From Ovis canadensis (lineage: Eukaryota; Chordata; Mammalia; Artiodactyla; Bovidae), in assembly GCF_042477335.2 (NCBI RefSeq), contig NC_091262.1:75006001-75070000 (forward strand): 64,000 nt of DNA, read 5' to 3'. Positions 55,577 to 64,000 of this stretch are shown in pieces. Positions within the stretch are counted from its first letter, which is position 1; the number at the start of each line of letters is the position of its first letter. Below the pieces are notes generated by a model that made no database searches, was not told the DNA's origin, and saw only the letters and a list, made by a program, of their open reading frames with translations. The position numbers and the translations under genes are program-made.

Positions 55577-55786
55577 GTGTAAGTCACTTAGTCATGTCTG
55601 ACTCTTCCCAACCCCATGGACTGTAACCCGCCAGGCCCCTCTGTCCATGGAATTCTCCAGGAAATAATGCTGGAGTGGGTAGCCATTCCCTTCTCCAGGG
55701 GATCTTCCTGATCCAGGACTTGAACCCAAGTCTCCTGCATTGCAGGTGGATTCTTTACCATCTGAGCCACCAGGCGCCAGGGAAGT
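55577..55786 (-). mobile_element. Bov-tA SINE with target-site duplication
   Basis: Reversed Bov-tA from 'gtgtaagtcacttagtcatg' to 'gccaccaggcgccagggaag'. CATCTAATTAGT (55567) and CATCTAATTGGT (55787) flank it. The head carries a small internal duplication 'ccaggcgccagg'. Confidence 0.9.
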
Positions 55787-55799
55787 CATCTAATTGGTA

Positions 55800-56260
55800 A
55801 AAACCGCATTTTCAATGACTTCTATTTTTTTAAAGTCTCCTTTCCCTAGTTGTACTGCTTTCTCGTTTTCATTGTATATTTGTTTTCTCTTTGTCTCTTA
55901 TCAGTGTCGTTCTGGCCTCTTCTGTAAACACACCAGGCGTGGTGTTCATGCAGGGTATTTGCATCTGCTGTTCTCTCTGCCTGGACTGCTCTTTTCCAGA
56001 TATCTGCCTGGAAAACTCTTTCCCCACCCTCCCTCCCTTTCTTTTTTCTTTTCTCTGGGTCTATTATACATGACAGCATATAATATGACTCCAGGTTGCT
56101 ATTAACATGGTCACAGCTGGGGAAGGGAGGCCCCAGGAGGCACACTCAGGAGTTGCATTCAGTGACAGAAGACAACCTCCTCCAGGCCCAGAGCAGGTCA
56201 GCCTTGACTAACCAGGAATGGAGGGACAGCGGAAAATGCTGCTTAATTTGGGCACCTATG
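55800..56260. other. Intergenic sequence, no gene seen
   Basis: Possible ancient repeat near 55,950-56,060 (ctctgcctggactgctcttt). Nothing coding. Confidence 0.4.
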
Positions 56261-56261
56261 T

Positions 56262-56595
56262 TCCTGGGTGTATGGGGGCTACTGGGGCCACCATGACAAA
56301 ACACCACATGCTGGGCGGCTTTAACAACAGAAATGCGTTTTCCCCGCCATTTCTGTAGGTCAGAAGCCTGAAGGCATGGTATGGGCCCCGGGGAAGCTTT
56401 GCAGGGGCCCTGGCCTACTGAGAAGGGTTTGAGTTTTAGGGTGGGCAGTCAGCGAAGATATTTGAGGTCTGATGACTTCAGAGCCACACTGCTGACCCCC
56501 TGGGTCTCTGTCCTAGCTCCCCAGGACTTGCTTTTGAGCTGTTTCATGCCGTCTTCAGTTGCTCAAACACACCCACCATGTCTTTTAATGAGGGG
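56262..56595 (-). repeat. Ancient interspersed repeat, family A
   Basis: 'ctactggggccaccatgaca', 'aaacaccacatgctgggcgg' and 'ctttaacaacagaaatgcgt' are its diagnostic end; the distal part is decayed. Confidence 0.5.
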
Positions 56596-56617
56596 TGTGT
56601 GTGTGTGTGTGTGTGTG
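56595..56617 (+). repeat. GT microsatellite
   Basis: A short GT run directly abuts the Bov-tA SINE. Confidence 0.8.
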
Positions 56618-56816
56618 TTAGTCGCTCAGTCGTGTCCAACTCTTTGCGACCCCACAGACTGTAGCCTGCCAGGCTCCTCTCTCCATGGAATTTCCCAGGC
56701 AAGAATACTACAGTGGGTTGCCATTTCCTCCCCCAGAGGATCTTCCCGACCCAGGGATCAAACCCAGGTCTCCTGCATTGCAGACGGATTCTTTACCATC
56801 TGAGCCACCTGGGATG
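56618..56816 (-). mobile_element. Bov-tA SINE
   Basis: 'gttagtcgctcagtcgtgtc' through 'accatctgagccacctggga'; complete apart from the very start of the head. Confidence 0.9.
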
Positions 56817-56867
56817 CTTCTAGAAAAAAGGTCTGAGTGAGAACACTCTCCTAAGACCTGCGTGAGT

Positions 56868-56934
56868 ATGTGCTAAGTCGCTTCAGTCATGTCTGACTCT
56901 TTGCCATCTTATGGACTCTAGCCAGCCAGACCTT
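56868..56934 (-). mobile_element. Bov-A SINE scrap
   Basis: 'gtgctaagtcgcttcagtca' and 'gtctgactctttgccatctt' are about 65 bp of reversed Bov-A end. Confidence 0.65.
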
Positions 56935-57216
56935 TCTCCTGAGCTGCCTCCTTTTTTCCCAACCTAAGCACTTCGGCCACATGGATCACGATCCTTCTCC
57001 TGAAGGAACAGAATTCTGTATGCAAAAAAAAAAAATCTTTTTAGAAATTTGTCTGCCCATGCTTCCAGAGCTTCTAAAACTCACTGTTGAGAATAAAAAC
57101 AAAGCTCTAGCTTGAAAAGATGAGATCCAAAGGGTAGGAGACGGAGGTACTACCCGTCTTGGCTGAATTGTTGGGAAAACTCGTAAGTTCAAAGTTTAAA
57201 GTTTCTCATATGTATG

Positions 57217-57413
57217 TTTTTTTTTTAAAAAAAAATATTTAGTTATTTATTTGACTGTGCCAGATCTCAGTGGCTCCAGGAGAGATCTTGTAGTTGCAGC
57301 ATGTGGGATCTTAATTCCGGCACGTGGGATCTAGTTCCCTGATCAGGGATGGAACACAGGCCGCCTCGGCTGGGAGTGCAGAGTCTTAGCCACTGGACCA
57401 CCAGGGAGTTCCC
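57217..57413 (-). mobile_element. CHR-type SINE
   Basis: Reversed A/T-rich tail followed by 'gcatgtgggatcttaattcc', 'gttccctgatcagggatgga' and 'gccactggaccaccagggag'. 'gtgggatct' occurs twice, as a small internal duplication. Confidence 0.82.
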
Positions 57414-57619
57414 TCACGCTTTTTATTTTTTAAGAGTAGTAGATGCGGATAAACTGATCTACAGCAAGGAGCTAACGAGTAAAACGAGGCAAAGTAACAA
57501 AACACAGAGATCCACGATAGACTTTCATTTCACAATACAGTCTATGCACAAAAGTCCCTGGTTGGAGCACTCATTTGGAATTTGTTGCTCAATGAGGATC
57601 ACACTCATTGAGGTTTGAA

Positions 57620-58080
57620 TAACGGAAAATTCCCAGTCACTGTTCTGACGAGTGGGATTTTCCAGGCTCTTGTGAGTGACGAGCCAGACAGGCCCGCTCA
57701 GCCCAGGCCCGACATGAGAGGGAGATGCTAGCCGGCCCACCTTTCTTCCTCTGAACAAAAGCAGTGATGGCTTTGTCAGGTCCCATTTGGAAACACAGTA
57801 TCAATCTTGCCTTATCCATATTATTGATGGGTTGTGGGTATTCTACTGTAATTATGTCAAAAATGAAAGATTTCAAAATGTGATTGGCAGGCTGATTACA
57901 GTAATGCATGTGATTAAACCCAGGGCCTGCTTGTGTAACTAAAGGGAGACTGTCAGCGGCAATTAACTGTATTTTCTTTAAAGTTTGCCAAGATTTCTCT
58001 CGGTTTTCATTGTGTTGTTGTGAAAGAACCCACCAAGGCACCTGGTGGTAGGCAGTCTTCCTTACAAGGGCCAATGGGAT
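57620..58080. promoter_or_regulatory. Candidate conserved non-coding block
   Basis: About 460 bp with no recognised repeat: 'catattattgatgggttgtg', 'gtgattggcaggctgattac', 'agtaatgcatgtgattaaac' and 'gcggcaattaactgtatttt'. Its composition resembles a vertebrate conserved enhancer. A minus-strand open frame (57,637-58,074) crosses it but has no family motif. Confidence 0.35.
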
Positions 58081-58202
58081 TGGAGGGAAGGAAAAAAGAA
58101 ACCCTGCCTCTTACAGGTGAACTTTGCCAGCCTCAGCGGCTAGGACCAAGGACAGGGGCCGCTCAAATTCTCTCTCCACATCCCTCTCTTTCTTTCTGAA
58201 AC

Positions 58203-58487
58203 AGTTTTATTTATTTTTTATTTTTGGCTGCAATGCTTCTTGCTATGCCCAGGCTTTTTCTGGCTGCGGCAAGCGGGGGCTGCCCTCTAGCTGCGTTGTG
58301 CAGGGTTCTTATTGCTGTGGCTTCTCTTGTTGCAGAGCACGGGCTCTAGAGTTCCCGGGTGTCAGTGGTTGTGGTCCGCAGGCTTAGCTGCCCCGTGGCA
58401 TGTGGGATCTTCCCGGACCAGGGATCAAACCTATGACCCCTGCATTGGCAGGTGGATTCTTAATCACTGGACCAACAGGGAAGTCCC
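58203..58487 (-). mobile_element. CHR-type SINE, full length
   Basis: Reversed tail 'cagttttatttattttttat', then 'gtggcttctcttgttgcaga', 'ggcatgtgggatcttcccgg' and 'actggaccaacagggaagtc'. It contains the same segment (atcttcccggaccagggatc) that became the 22-bp minisatellite unit at 36,333. Confidence 0.88.
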
Positions 58488-58574
58488 TCTCTCACTCTCT
58501 GTCTCGGGCTCTCTTGGTGTCCACCTGTCTTTCTTTCAATTCAAAACCCTTGGAGGAAGCCAGAAAGAGAAACA

Positions 58575-59716
58575 CCAATACAGTATATTAACGCTTATAT
58601 ATGAAATTTAGAAAGACAGTGAAAGAGGAGAGGGAAAAGTTGGCTTAAAGCTCAACATTCAGAAAATGAAGATCATGGCATCTGGTCCTATCACTTCATG
58701 GCAAATAAATGGGGAAACAGTGGAAACAGTGTCAGACTTTATCTTTTTGGGCTCCAAAATCTCTGCAGATGGTGACTGCAGCCATGAAATTAAAAGACGC
58801 TTACTCCTTGGAAGAAAAGTTATGACCAACCTAGATAGCATATTGAAAAGCAGAGACATTACTTTGCCAACAAAGGTCCATCTAGTCAAGGCTATGGTTT
58901 TTCCTGTGGTCATGTATGGATGTGAGAGTCGGACTGTGAAGAAAGCTGAGCACTGAAGAATTGATGCTTTTGAACTGTGGTGTTGGAGAAGACTCTTGAG
59001 AGTCCCTTGGACTTCAAGGAGATCCAACCAGTCTATCCTAAAGGAGATCAGTCCTGGGTGTTCTTTGGAAGGAAGGATGCTAAAGCTGAAACTCCAGTAC
59101 TTTGGCCACCTCACGGGAAAAGTTGACTCATTGGAAAAGACTCTGATGCTGTGAGGGATTGGGGGCAGGAGGAGAAGGGGACCACAGAGGATGAGATGGC
59201 TGGATGGCATCACCGCCTTGATGGACATGAGTTTGAGTGAACTCTGGGAGATGGTGATGGACAGGGAGGCCTGGAGTGCTGCGATTCATGGGGTCGCAAA
59301 GAGTCGGACATGACTGAGTGACTGAACTGAACTGAATGACCCGATATGCAAGACAGCAAAATAGACACAGATGTAAAGAACAGGCTTTTGGACTATATGG
59401 GAGAAGGCAAGAGTGGGACAATATGAGCATTGAAACATGTGTATTACCATATGCAAAATAGAAGACCAGTGCAAATTCGATGGATGGAGCAGGGCACCCA
59501 AAACTGCTGCTCTGGGACAACCCAGAGGGATGGGATAGGGAGGGCGGTTCAAAGGGTTTCAGGATGGTGGGACATATGTACACCCATGACTGATTCATGT
59601 TGATGTAGGCCATGTCATGTCCAGTGGTTAAGAATCCATGTCGATGTATGGCAAAAACCACCACAATATTGTAAAGTAATTAGCCTCCAATTAAAATTAA
59701 TTAATTAAAAAAAAAA
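58575..59716 (+). mobile_element. L1 3' end, split by a BovB insertion
   Basis: 'cagtatattaacgcttatat' and 'atgaaatttagaaagac' lie before the BovB. 'tatgcaagacagcaaaatag', 'tgttgatgtaggccatgtca' and 'gtaattagcctccaattaaa' follow it to an A-run ending at 59,716. Confidence 0.82.
58617..59336 (+). mobile_element. BovB LINE, 5'-truncated
   Basis: Forward RT C-terminal coding (MASGPITSWQINGETVETVS, LLLGRKVMTNLDSILKSRDI) stops at a TGA after VKKAEH and ends with the tail CTGAACTGAACTGA. A long antisense open frame (58,659-59,228) is a shadow of this element. It forms an inverted pair with 53,887-54,682. Confidence 0.93.
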
Positions 59717-59927
59717 CCTTTGGAGGAAGGGATTTGCTAGCTCACCTTGGGTCAGATATCCAATCAGATGCCCAACTGGCTGCCCTTATGTATGATGCAA
59801 CTTTCTCCTTCTCACCTCTACCCTTGGCCTTGGCCTCAGATGGGTGGACTTGATGAACAGGTTCCCTGCCAGATGTGAAGGGGCAGGTGGTCACAGCTGT
59901 CTAGGTGACCCCAGGAGGGGCCTGGCT
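59717..59927. other. Intergenic sequence, no gene seen
   Basis: Short unassigned interval between the L1 and a BovB fragment. Confidence 0.35.
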
Positions 59928-60056
59928 TAAATTCATGTCCATCGAGTCAGTGATGCTATCTAATCATCACATCATCTGCTGCCCCCTTCTCCTTTTCCCT
60001 TCAATCTTTACCAGCCTCAGGGTCTTTTCCAATGAGTCAGCTCTTTGCATCAGGTG
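59928..60056 (-). mobile_element. Internal BovB/ART2A fragment
   Basis: 'aattcatgtccatcgagtca' through 'gtcagctctttgcatcaggt' is an internal part of the reversed BovB 3' region lacking the 3' tail. Confidence 0.7.
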
Positions 60057-60296
60057 GGGGTCACTCAAATCTTACATGTCACTTCCTCTCAGGAGCCTTT
60101 CCTGAGTCCCTAGACGGGGTGGGTGCCTCTTCTCTGCACCTCGGTGCCGCCATTGTTTTGAACTTGTGTAGAGAGTATCTCTCTCAAGAGGACTCATGAG
60201 TGCAACGAAAGACTATGTCTTACCCACCTCTGTGCATGAGGCTCAGGACATAGAATGAGCTTGACGGATGCATCTTTGTTAAACAAACAACCTCTT

Positions 60297-60985
60297 GTGT
60301 TACCTTCCTATGGCTATTGTAACAGAGTACCACAAATTGGGTGGTAAATGTCAAGAGAAAGCTCTGTGTCATGGCTCTGGAGGCCAGAGGGCTGAAGTCA
60401 AGGTGTCAGAGGTCCATGTGTTCTCTGAGGCTCTGGGGAGGATGGGTTCCAGGCCTCTCTCCCCCTGCTGGTGTCCCCTTGGCTTGGTGGTCTCCCCATG
60501 GGTATGCTGCTGCTGCTAAGTCACTTCAGTCATGTCCAACTCTGTGCGACCCAATAGACAGCAGCCCACCGGGCTCCCCATCCCTGGGATTCTCCAGGCA
60601 GGAATACTGGAGTGGGTTGCCATTTCCTTCTCCAATGCATGAAAGTGAAAAGTGAAAGTGAAGTCGCTCAGTCGTGTTCGACTCTTAGCGACCCCATGGA
60701 CTGCGGCCCACCAGGCTCCTCCGTCCATTGGATTTTCCAGGCAAGAGTACTGGGGTGGGGTGCCATTGCCTTCCCTGCCCTGTGGGTATGTCTATATTCA
60801 AATTTCCCCTTTTTATAAGGACATCAGTCACTCTGGAGCAGGGGCCCTCCTTATTCCAAGAGGACCTCATCTGAACTTAAATTCCATCTCCAATGAGTCC
60901 GTGTGTAAATAAGGCTATCTTTCTGGGTACTGAGAGTCAGGACTTAAACATGAAATTTGGGGAGACCCAATAATTCAACTCACAG
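60297..60985 (-). repeat. Ancient interspersed repeat, family A, split by a Bov-A2 SINE
   Basis: 'ttaccttcctatggctattg', 'taacagagtaccacaaattg' and 'gtcatggctctggaggccag' lie before the SINE. 'tataaggacatcagtcactc', 'gaggacctcatctgaactta' and 'gacttaaacatgaaatttgg' follow it. Confidence 0.55.
60507..60776 (-). mobile_element. Bov-A2 dimeric SINE with target-site duplication
   Basis: Two reversed Bov-A units joined by 'gaaagtgaaaagtgaaagtg'. CCCCATGGGTATG (60494-60506) and GCCCTGTGGGTATG (60777-60790) flank it. It is structurally the same as the copy at 53,607. Confidence 0.92.
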
Positions 60986-61700
60986 CAACTGCTTAGAAAG
61001 CTGGTCTCAAGGCTCATTCTCCCAGACCTAAGAGATGGTCTGCAAGGTCACTGAGGCCCACCACACACCACCTGAGACTGAGAGCCATAGATAACCAGCT
61101 CTCAGGTTGCAGAGGCTCTTAGGTTCAGAGCCAGGATCTGTGCGCTGCTCTCTCCTCCCAGAGCAGGGCCCGAGCCTCTCCAAGAGTGGCCTGGCGAGGA
61201 TGCTCACGCTAGGCCTCCAAGACTCTGTTTCTCCCTCTGAGGAATGGCCTCCCCTCCCCGAGGCCTCTCAGCCCCAGCATTTCTAGTCTGAAGACAAAGG
61301 CGAGGCCAAGCTTCTCCCTTAGCTCTTCCAGGTAGACTCTGAGCCTTGGGAGGAGATAAACGGCTTGAAATCCCCCGCAAATGCCTTCCCCAAAGGGAGG
61401 TTTTCACTGGCTTTGATGCAAGGTCTTGGATTTGACACAGGAACGTAAGAACTTGCTGCAAAGATGACCTTGGCATGGGAATGAAATACCAGCTGACATG
61501 GTGATTACTGCTTGCTCCTGGAACTGCATGAAATTCTCATTGATTAGCAAAATCCACCCGCTAACGATGTTCAGATGTATGCCATGTACTTTCTCAAGAG
61601 GGCCACTGTCCCTGTGACTTCAGAACTGTGGCTGAATGAAGTGACACCTGCTGGGGCAGGAGGCAGGGTGGGAGGTAACTAGGAAAGGAGCCTGAGAAGC

Positions 61701-61739
<39 letters not shown>

Positions 61740-61814
61740 CGCTCCAGCGCACACTGCTCCCTATCTTTTCACAGGTGATTTTTTACTCTATTTGATGCTC
61801 TGAGCTTGTCTGGT
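60986..61814. other. Intergenic sequence, no gene seen
   Basis: 61,490-61,640 (cattgattagcaaaatccac and neighbours) is repeat-free and possibly conserved. A GT/GC tract lies at 61,701. Confidence 0.4.
61701..61742 (+). repeat. GT then GC alternating tract
   Basis: About 28 bp of GT followed by GCGCGCGTGCGC; alternating purine-pyrimidine, Z-DNA-prone. Confidence 0.88.
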
Positions 61815-62280
61815 GTTCTGTGAATCTCTTGCTGGGCACTGAAGCACCGCAAAATTTAGTGGCATAAGACAATGGGCCTTCCGTTATAGGCACAGATTTG
61901 TGGGTTAGGAATGGAGACACTTGTGCTCCACAAGAGGTTGGCCTCAGCTCGGGCGTCTTGTAGAATCAGAGACGGCCAAGCAGCTCCACCAAAGCTGCAG
62001 GCTGTGTTCCTTGCCTCTTTGCCACCCTGTGTTTGCTAGGACTGGATTATTCAAGATGAATTTGCCCTCATATGTCTGATGACTGACTGGGCTGGTATCA
62101 CTAGAACAGCCAGGCCCAGCTTGGCATCTTGCTCCCAGTACACACCTCCGAGTGGCTAGCTCGGGCATCCTTCCAGCACGGTGGTCTTGGGTGAACTGGA
62201 CAGCTGGCCCCCTTCCGGAGTGACTAATCCAAGGCCAAGCCAAAACTCCAAGGGTTCTTATCACCTAGACTTAGAATTCA
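61815..62280 (-). repeat. Ancient interspersed repeat, family C
   Basis: 'cttgctgggcactgaagcac', 'aaaatttagtggcataagac' and 'gcacagatttgtgggttagg' follow the order of the copy at 43,555. Diverged; borders approximate. Confidence 0.45.
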
Positions 62281-62926
62281 GTGTCCCTCCTCCCACATTC
62301 TGCTGACCAAGCAAGTCAGTAAGGCCAGTCGCAGTTTCAGAGGAAAGGAAACAAACTCCACGTCTCCATCAGCAGAGTGCCAGAATCAGCAGCCATCTTT
62401 ATGCTTTAAAGCCCATGCTGCCTATCCACCGTGACCCAGTGTTCCAGCTGGTGGTCTCTCCACGCCCTTCTCCACAGGGTCCCAGAACCATCCTTCTTAA
62501 CCACAGATCAAACCACGTCATCTTCCTGCCCCCTGCACACACCCACTCACATGCATGCACACACACACTCACAAATATAGAGTTCTTCAACTGTTACCAA
62601 CCAGGTTCCCCAATCAGTAGAAACTGACTACAGACCAGAGGAGAAATTCAGGCAAGGCTTTACTGGGGCCCCTGCTTGCTTGCTTCTTGAGGGGGAGGCA
62701 AGTTTCTTCCTTCTCCGGAATGAGAGCAGGGTGTGTCCAGGGATTAGGCCAGAGCGGCGGCTTAGGCGGCCTGCCCTCCCCACCAGGGGTACTGTGTACA
62801 AGTGACATGTGCCGTGCCCTGTTTTTGTTCCCAACCCCCTGGCTTTGCTCTAGGCTGTTCAAAAGTGGCAGTTAAATTTTTCTGGTCTCTCTGTATCTTT
62901 TGTCCAGAATTTGCCCCAAATGTGCA
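62281..62926. other. Intergenic sequence, no gene seen
   Basis: A short CA-rich stretch lies near 62,535-62,575. Nothing coding. Confidence 0.4.
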
Positions 62927-63051
62927 TTGTTATTCAGTCACTAAGTCGTGTCCAACTCTCTGCGACTCTATGGACTGCAGCACGCCGGGTGTCCCTGTCC
63001 TTCACCATCTCCTGGAGTTTGCTCAAATTCATGTCCATCGAGTCAGTGATG
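62927..63051 (-). mobile_element. Short BovB/ART2A 3' fragment with target-site duplication
   Basis: 'ttgttattcagtcactaagt' to 'ccatcgagtcagtgatg' is the last 125 bp of reversed BovB. A perfect 11-bp direct repeat CCAAATGTGCA (62916-62926, 63052-63062) shows it inserted as this short piece. Confidence 0.85.
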
Positions 63052-63062
63052 CCAAATGTGCA

Positions 63063-63706
63063 GGTTGGCAGTTATTTTCAGTCCCTTACAGTTTCTTTGT
63101 ATCTTGTTGCTTGATGACAGGTGTGTCCAGATGCAAACAAAGGATTCCAGGTCCCAGCCTTTGTCATAATCTCCCCTGAAGCCTCCCCGAGTTCCCTGGT
63201 GTTCACAGCTCAGGAAATTCTTCAGGGCCCAGCCTCTACACACTTCTCTACTCCTCTCGCTCATCTCCTGTTCTCCATCCTAATTTAGTCACACTGCTCC
63301 CTCCATACCCACTGGAGAATTGGTTCCAGCCCCCACTACCACTGTGGATACCAAATTCTCACATGCTCAAGCCCCTTTTATATAATGGCCTAGTAGAGTT
63401 GGGCCTCTGTATCCACAGTTCTAGATCCACAGATTCAATCATCTTGGACCTGCAGATACAAAGCCCACTGTACTTGTCATTCCAAAAGTCCCCCTGTCCT
63501 TCTCTGGGGGCTTTACATGTGCTGCCTCCATAGCAGTCTTGCCTCCTCTGACTATTTCCTCCAGCAGCAGCTCATCTTTCAGACAAAGCATCTCTGACAT
63601 CTGCCCCACCCCAGCCCACCCTGCAAGGTGTGCCTTTATCTCACGCACCGTGTCATATCTGTTCACGCATCCTTCCTGCCTTTTAGACAATGAGCTCCTT
63701 GCAGCC
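63063..63706. other. Intergenic sequence, no gene seen
   Basis: 63,300-63,480 may be an ancient repeat ('cactgtggataccaaattct', 'ctctgtatccacagttctag'). No gene. Confidence 0.4.
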
Positions 63707-63721
63707 AGGAGCCATATTTCT

Positions 63722-63888
63722 TTCTTTTCATGTTTTTTTAAGTCTTTACTGAATTTGCTACAACACTGCTTCTGTTTAATGTTTGGGTCATAAGGCAGGT
63801 GGGATCTTAGCTCTCCAACCAGGAGTTGAACTCACACCCCTGGCATTGGAAGGTGAAGTCTTAACCACTGGACCAAAAGGGAAGTCCC
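63722..63888 (-). mobile_element. CHR-type SINE with target-site duplication
   Basis: Reversed tail 'catgtttttttaagtcttta', 'caggtgggatcttagctctc' and 'ccactggaccaaaagggaag'. AGGAGCCATATTTCT (63707-63721) and AGGAGCCGTATTTCT (63889-63903) flank it. Confidence 0.9.
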
Positions 63889-63946
63889 AGGAGCCGTATT
63901 TCTGAGGGTGTTGTCTTTGCCTGAGAGAGGACACGGAAGCAGTGTG

Positions 63947-64000
63947 CATACTTTGGTCACCGGATGCGAAGAGCCAACAGATTGGAAAAGATCCTGATGC
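63947..64000 (+). mobile_element. BovB fragment running off the window
   Basis: 'catactttggtcaccggatg', 'cgaagagccaacagattgga' and 'aagatcctgatgc' are forward BovB RT C-terminal coding sequence; the rest lies beyond the end. Confidence 0.75.

Noticed and set aside
53998..59228. Functional reverse transcriptase from BovB
   Set aside because: All BovB copies here are 5'-truncated, lack the endonuclease and RT core and carry stops.

Overview
The window is nuclear DNA from a ruminant, most likely a bovid. It is dense in repeats restricted to ruminants: BovB (RTE-clade) LINEs with the ACTGAACTGA-type 3' tail, Bov-tA SINEs (tRNA-like head plus Bov-A body) and dimeric Bov-A2 SINEs. Older cetartiodactyl CHR-type SINEs, artiodactyl L1 ends, MIR, L2 and hAT fragments lie beneath them. 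The species cannot be fixed from sequence alone. There is no bacterial, plasmid, phage or CRISPR content.

I find no exon structure of a host multi-exon gene. The only credible protein-coding sequence is an intact, intronless, full-length retrocopy of ribosomal protein RPS4X (eS4) at 41.75-42.63 kb, with 5' UTR, poly(A) tract and matching target-site duplications. A second processed sequence, a decayed 3' portion of the RNA helicase gene DDX21, lies at about 7.06-7.96 kb.

Layout: 0-28 kb is interspersed-repeat territory with the DDX21 fragment. The stretch 29.8-33.3 kb has the most regulatory look: AT-rich, homeodomain/octamer-motif-rich, repeat-poor DNA followed by an orphan CpG island with a CTCF-like motif. 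At 36.1-37.1 kb a CHR SINE carries a homogeneous 22-bp x 31 minisatellite grown from its own sequence. From 38.9 to 44 kb come a twin-primed nested L1, the RPS4X retrocopy, and a disrupted hAT element of which 187 bp is copied 1 kb downstream. From 47.9 to 59.7 kb there are three younger BovB insertions, each inside an L1; two of them form a high-identity inverted pair about 3.9 kb apart. A 465-bp GATG/TGGA satellite lies at 51.3-51.7 kb and repeat-poor non-coding blocks at 50.4-50.8 and 57.6-58.1 kb. The remainder to 64 kb is repeats and unique intergenic sequence.

I see no new multi-gene system. The most distinctive items are the SINE-born minisatellite, the intact RPS4X retrocopy whose target site supplies an in-frame upstream ATG, two SINE pieces bracketed by perfect inverted repeats rather than direct ones, and the conserved-looking regulatory block at 29.8-33.3 kb. 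Repeat family names come from recognising consensus features by eye; ancient repeats I could not name are described without a family name.
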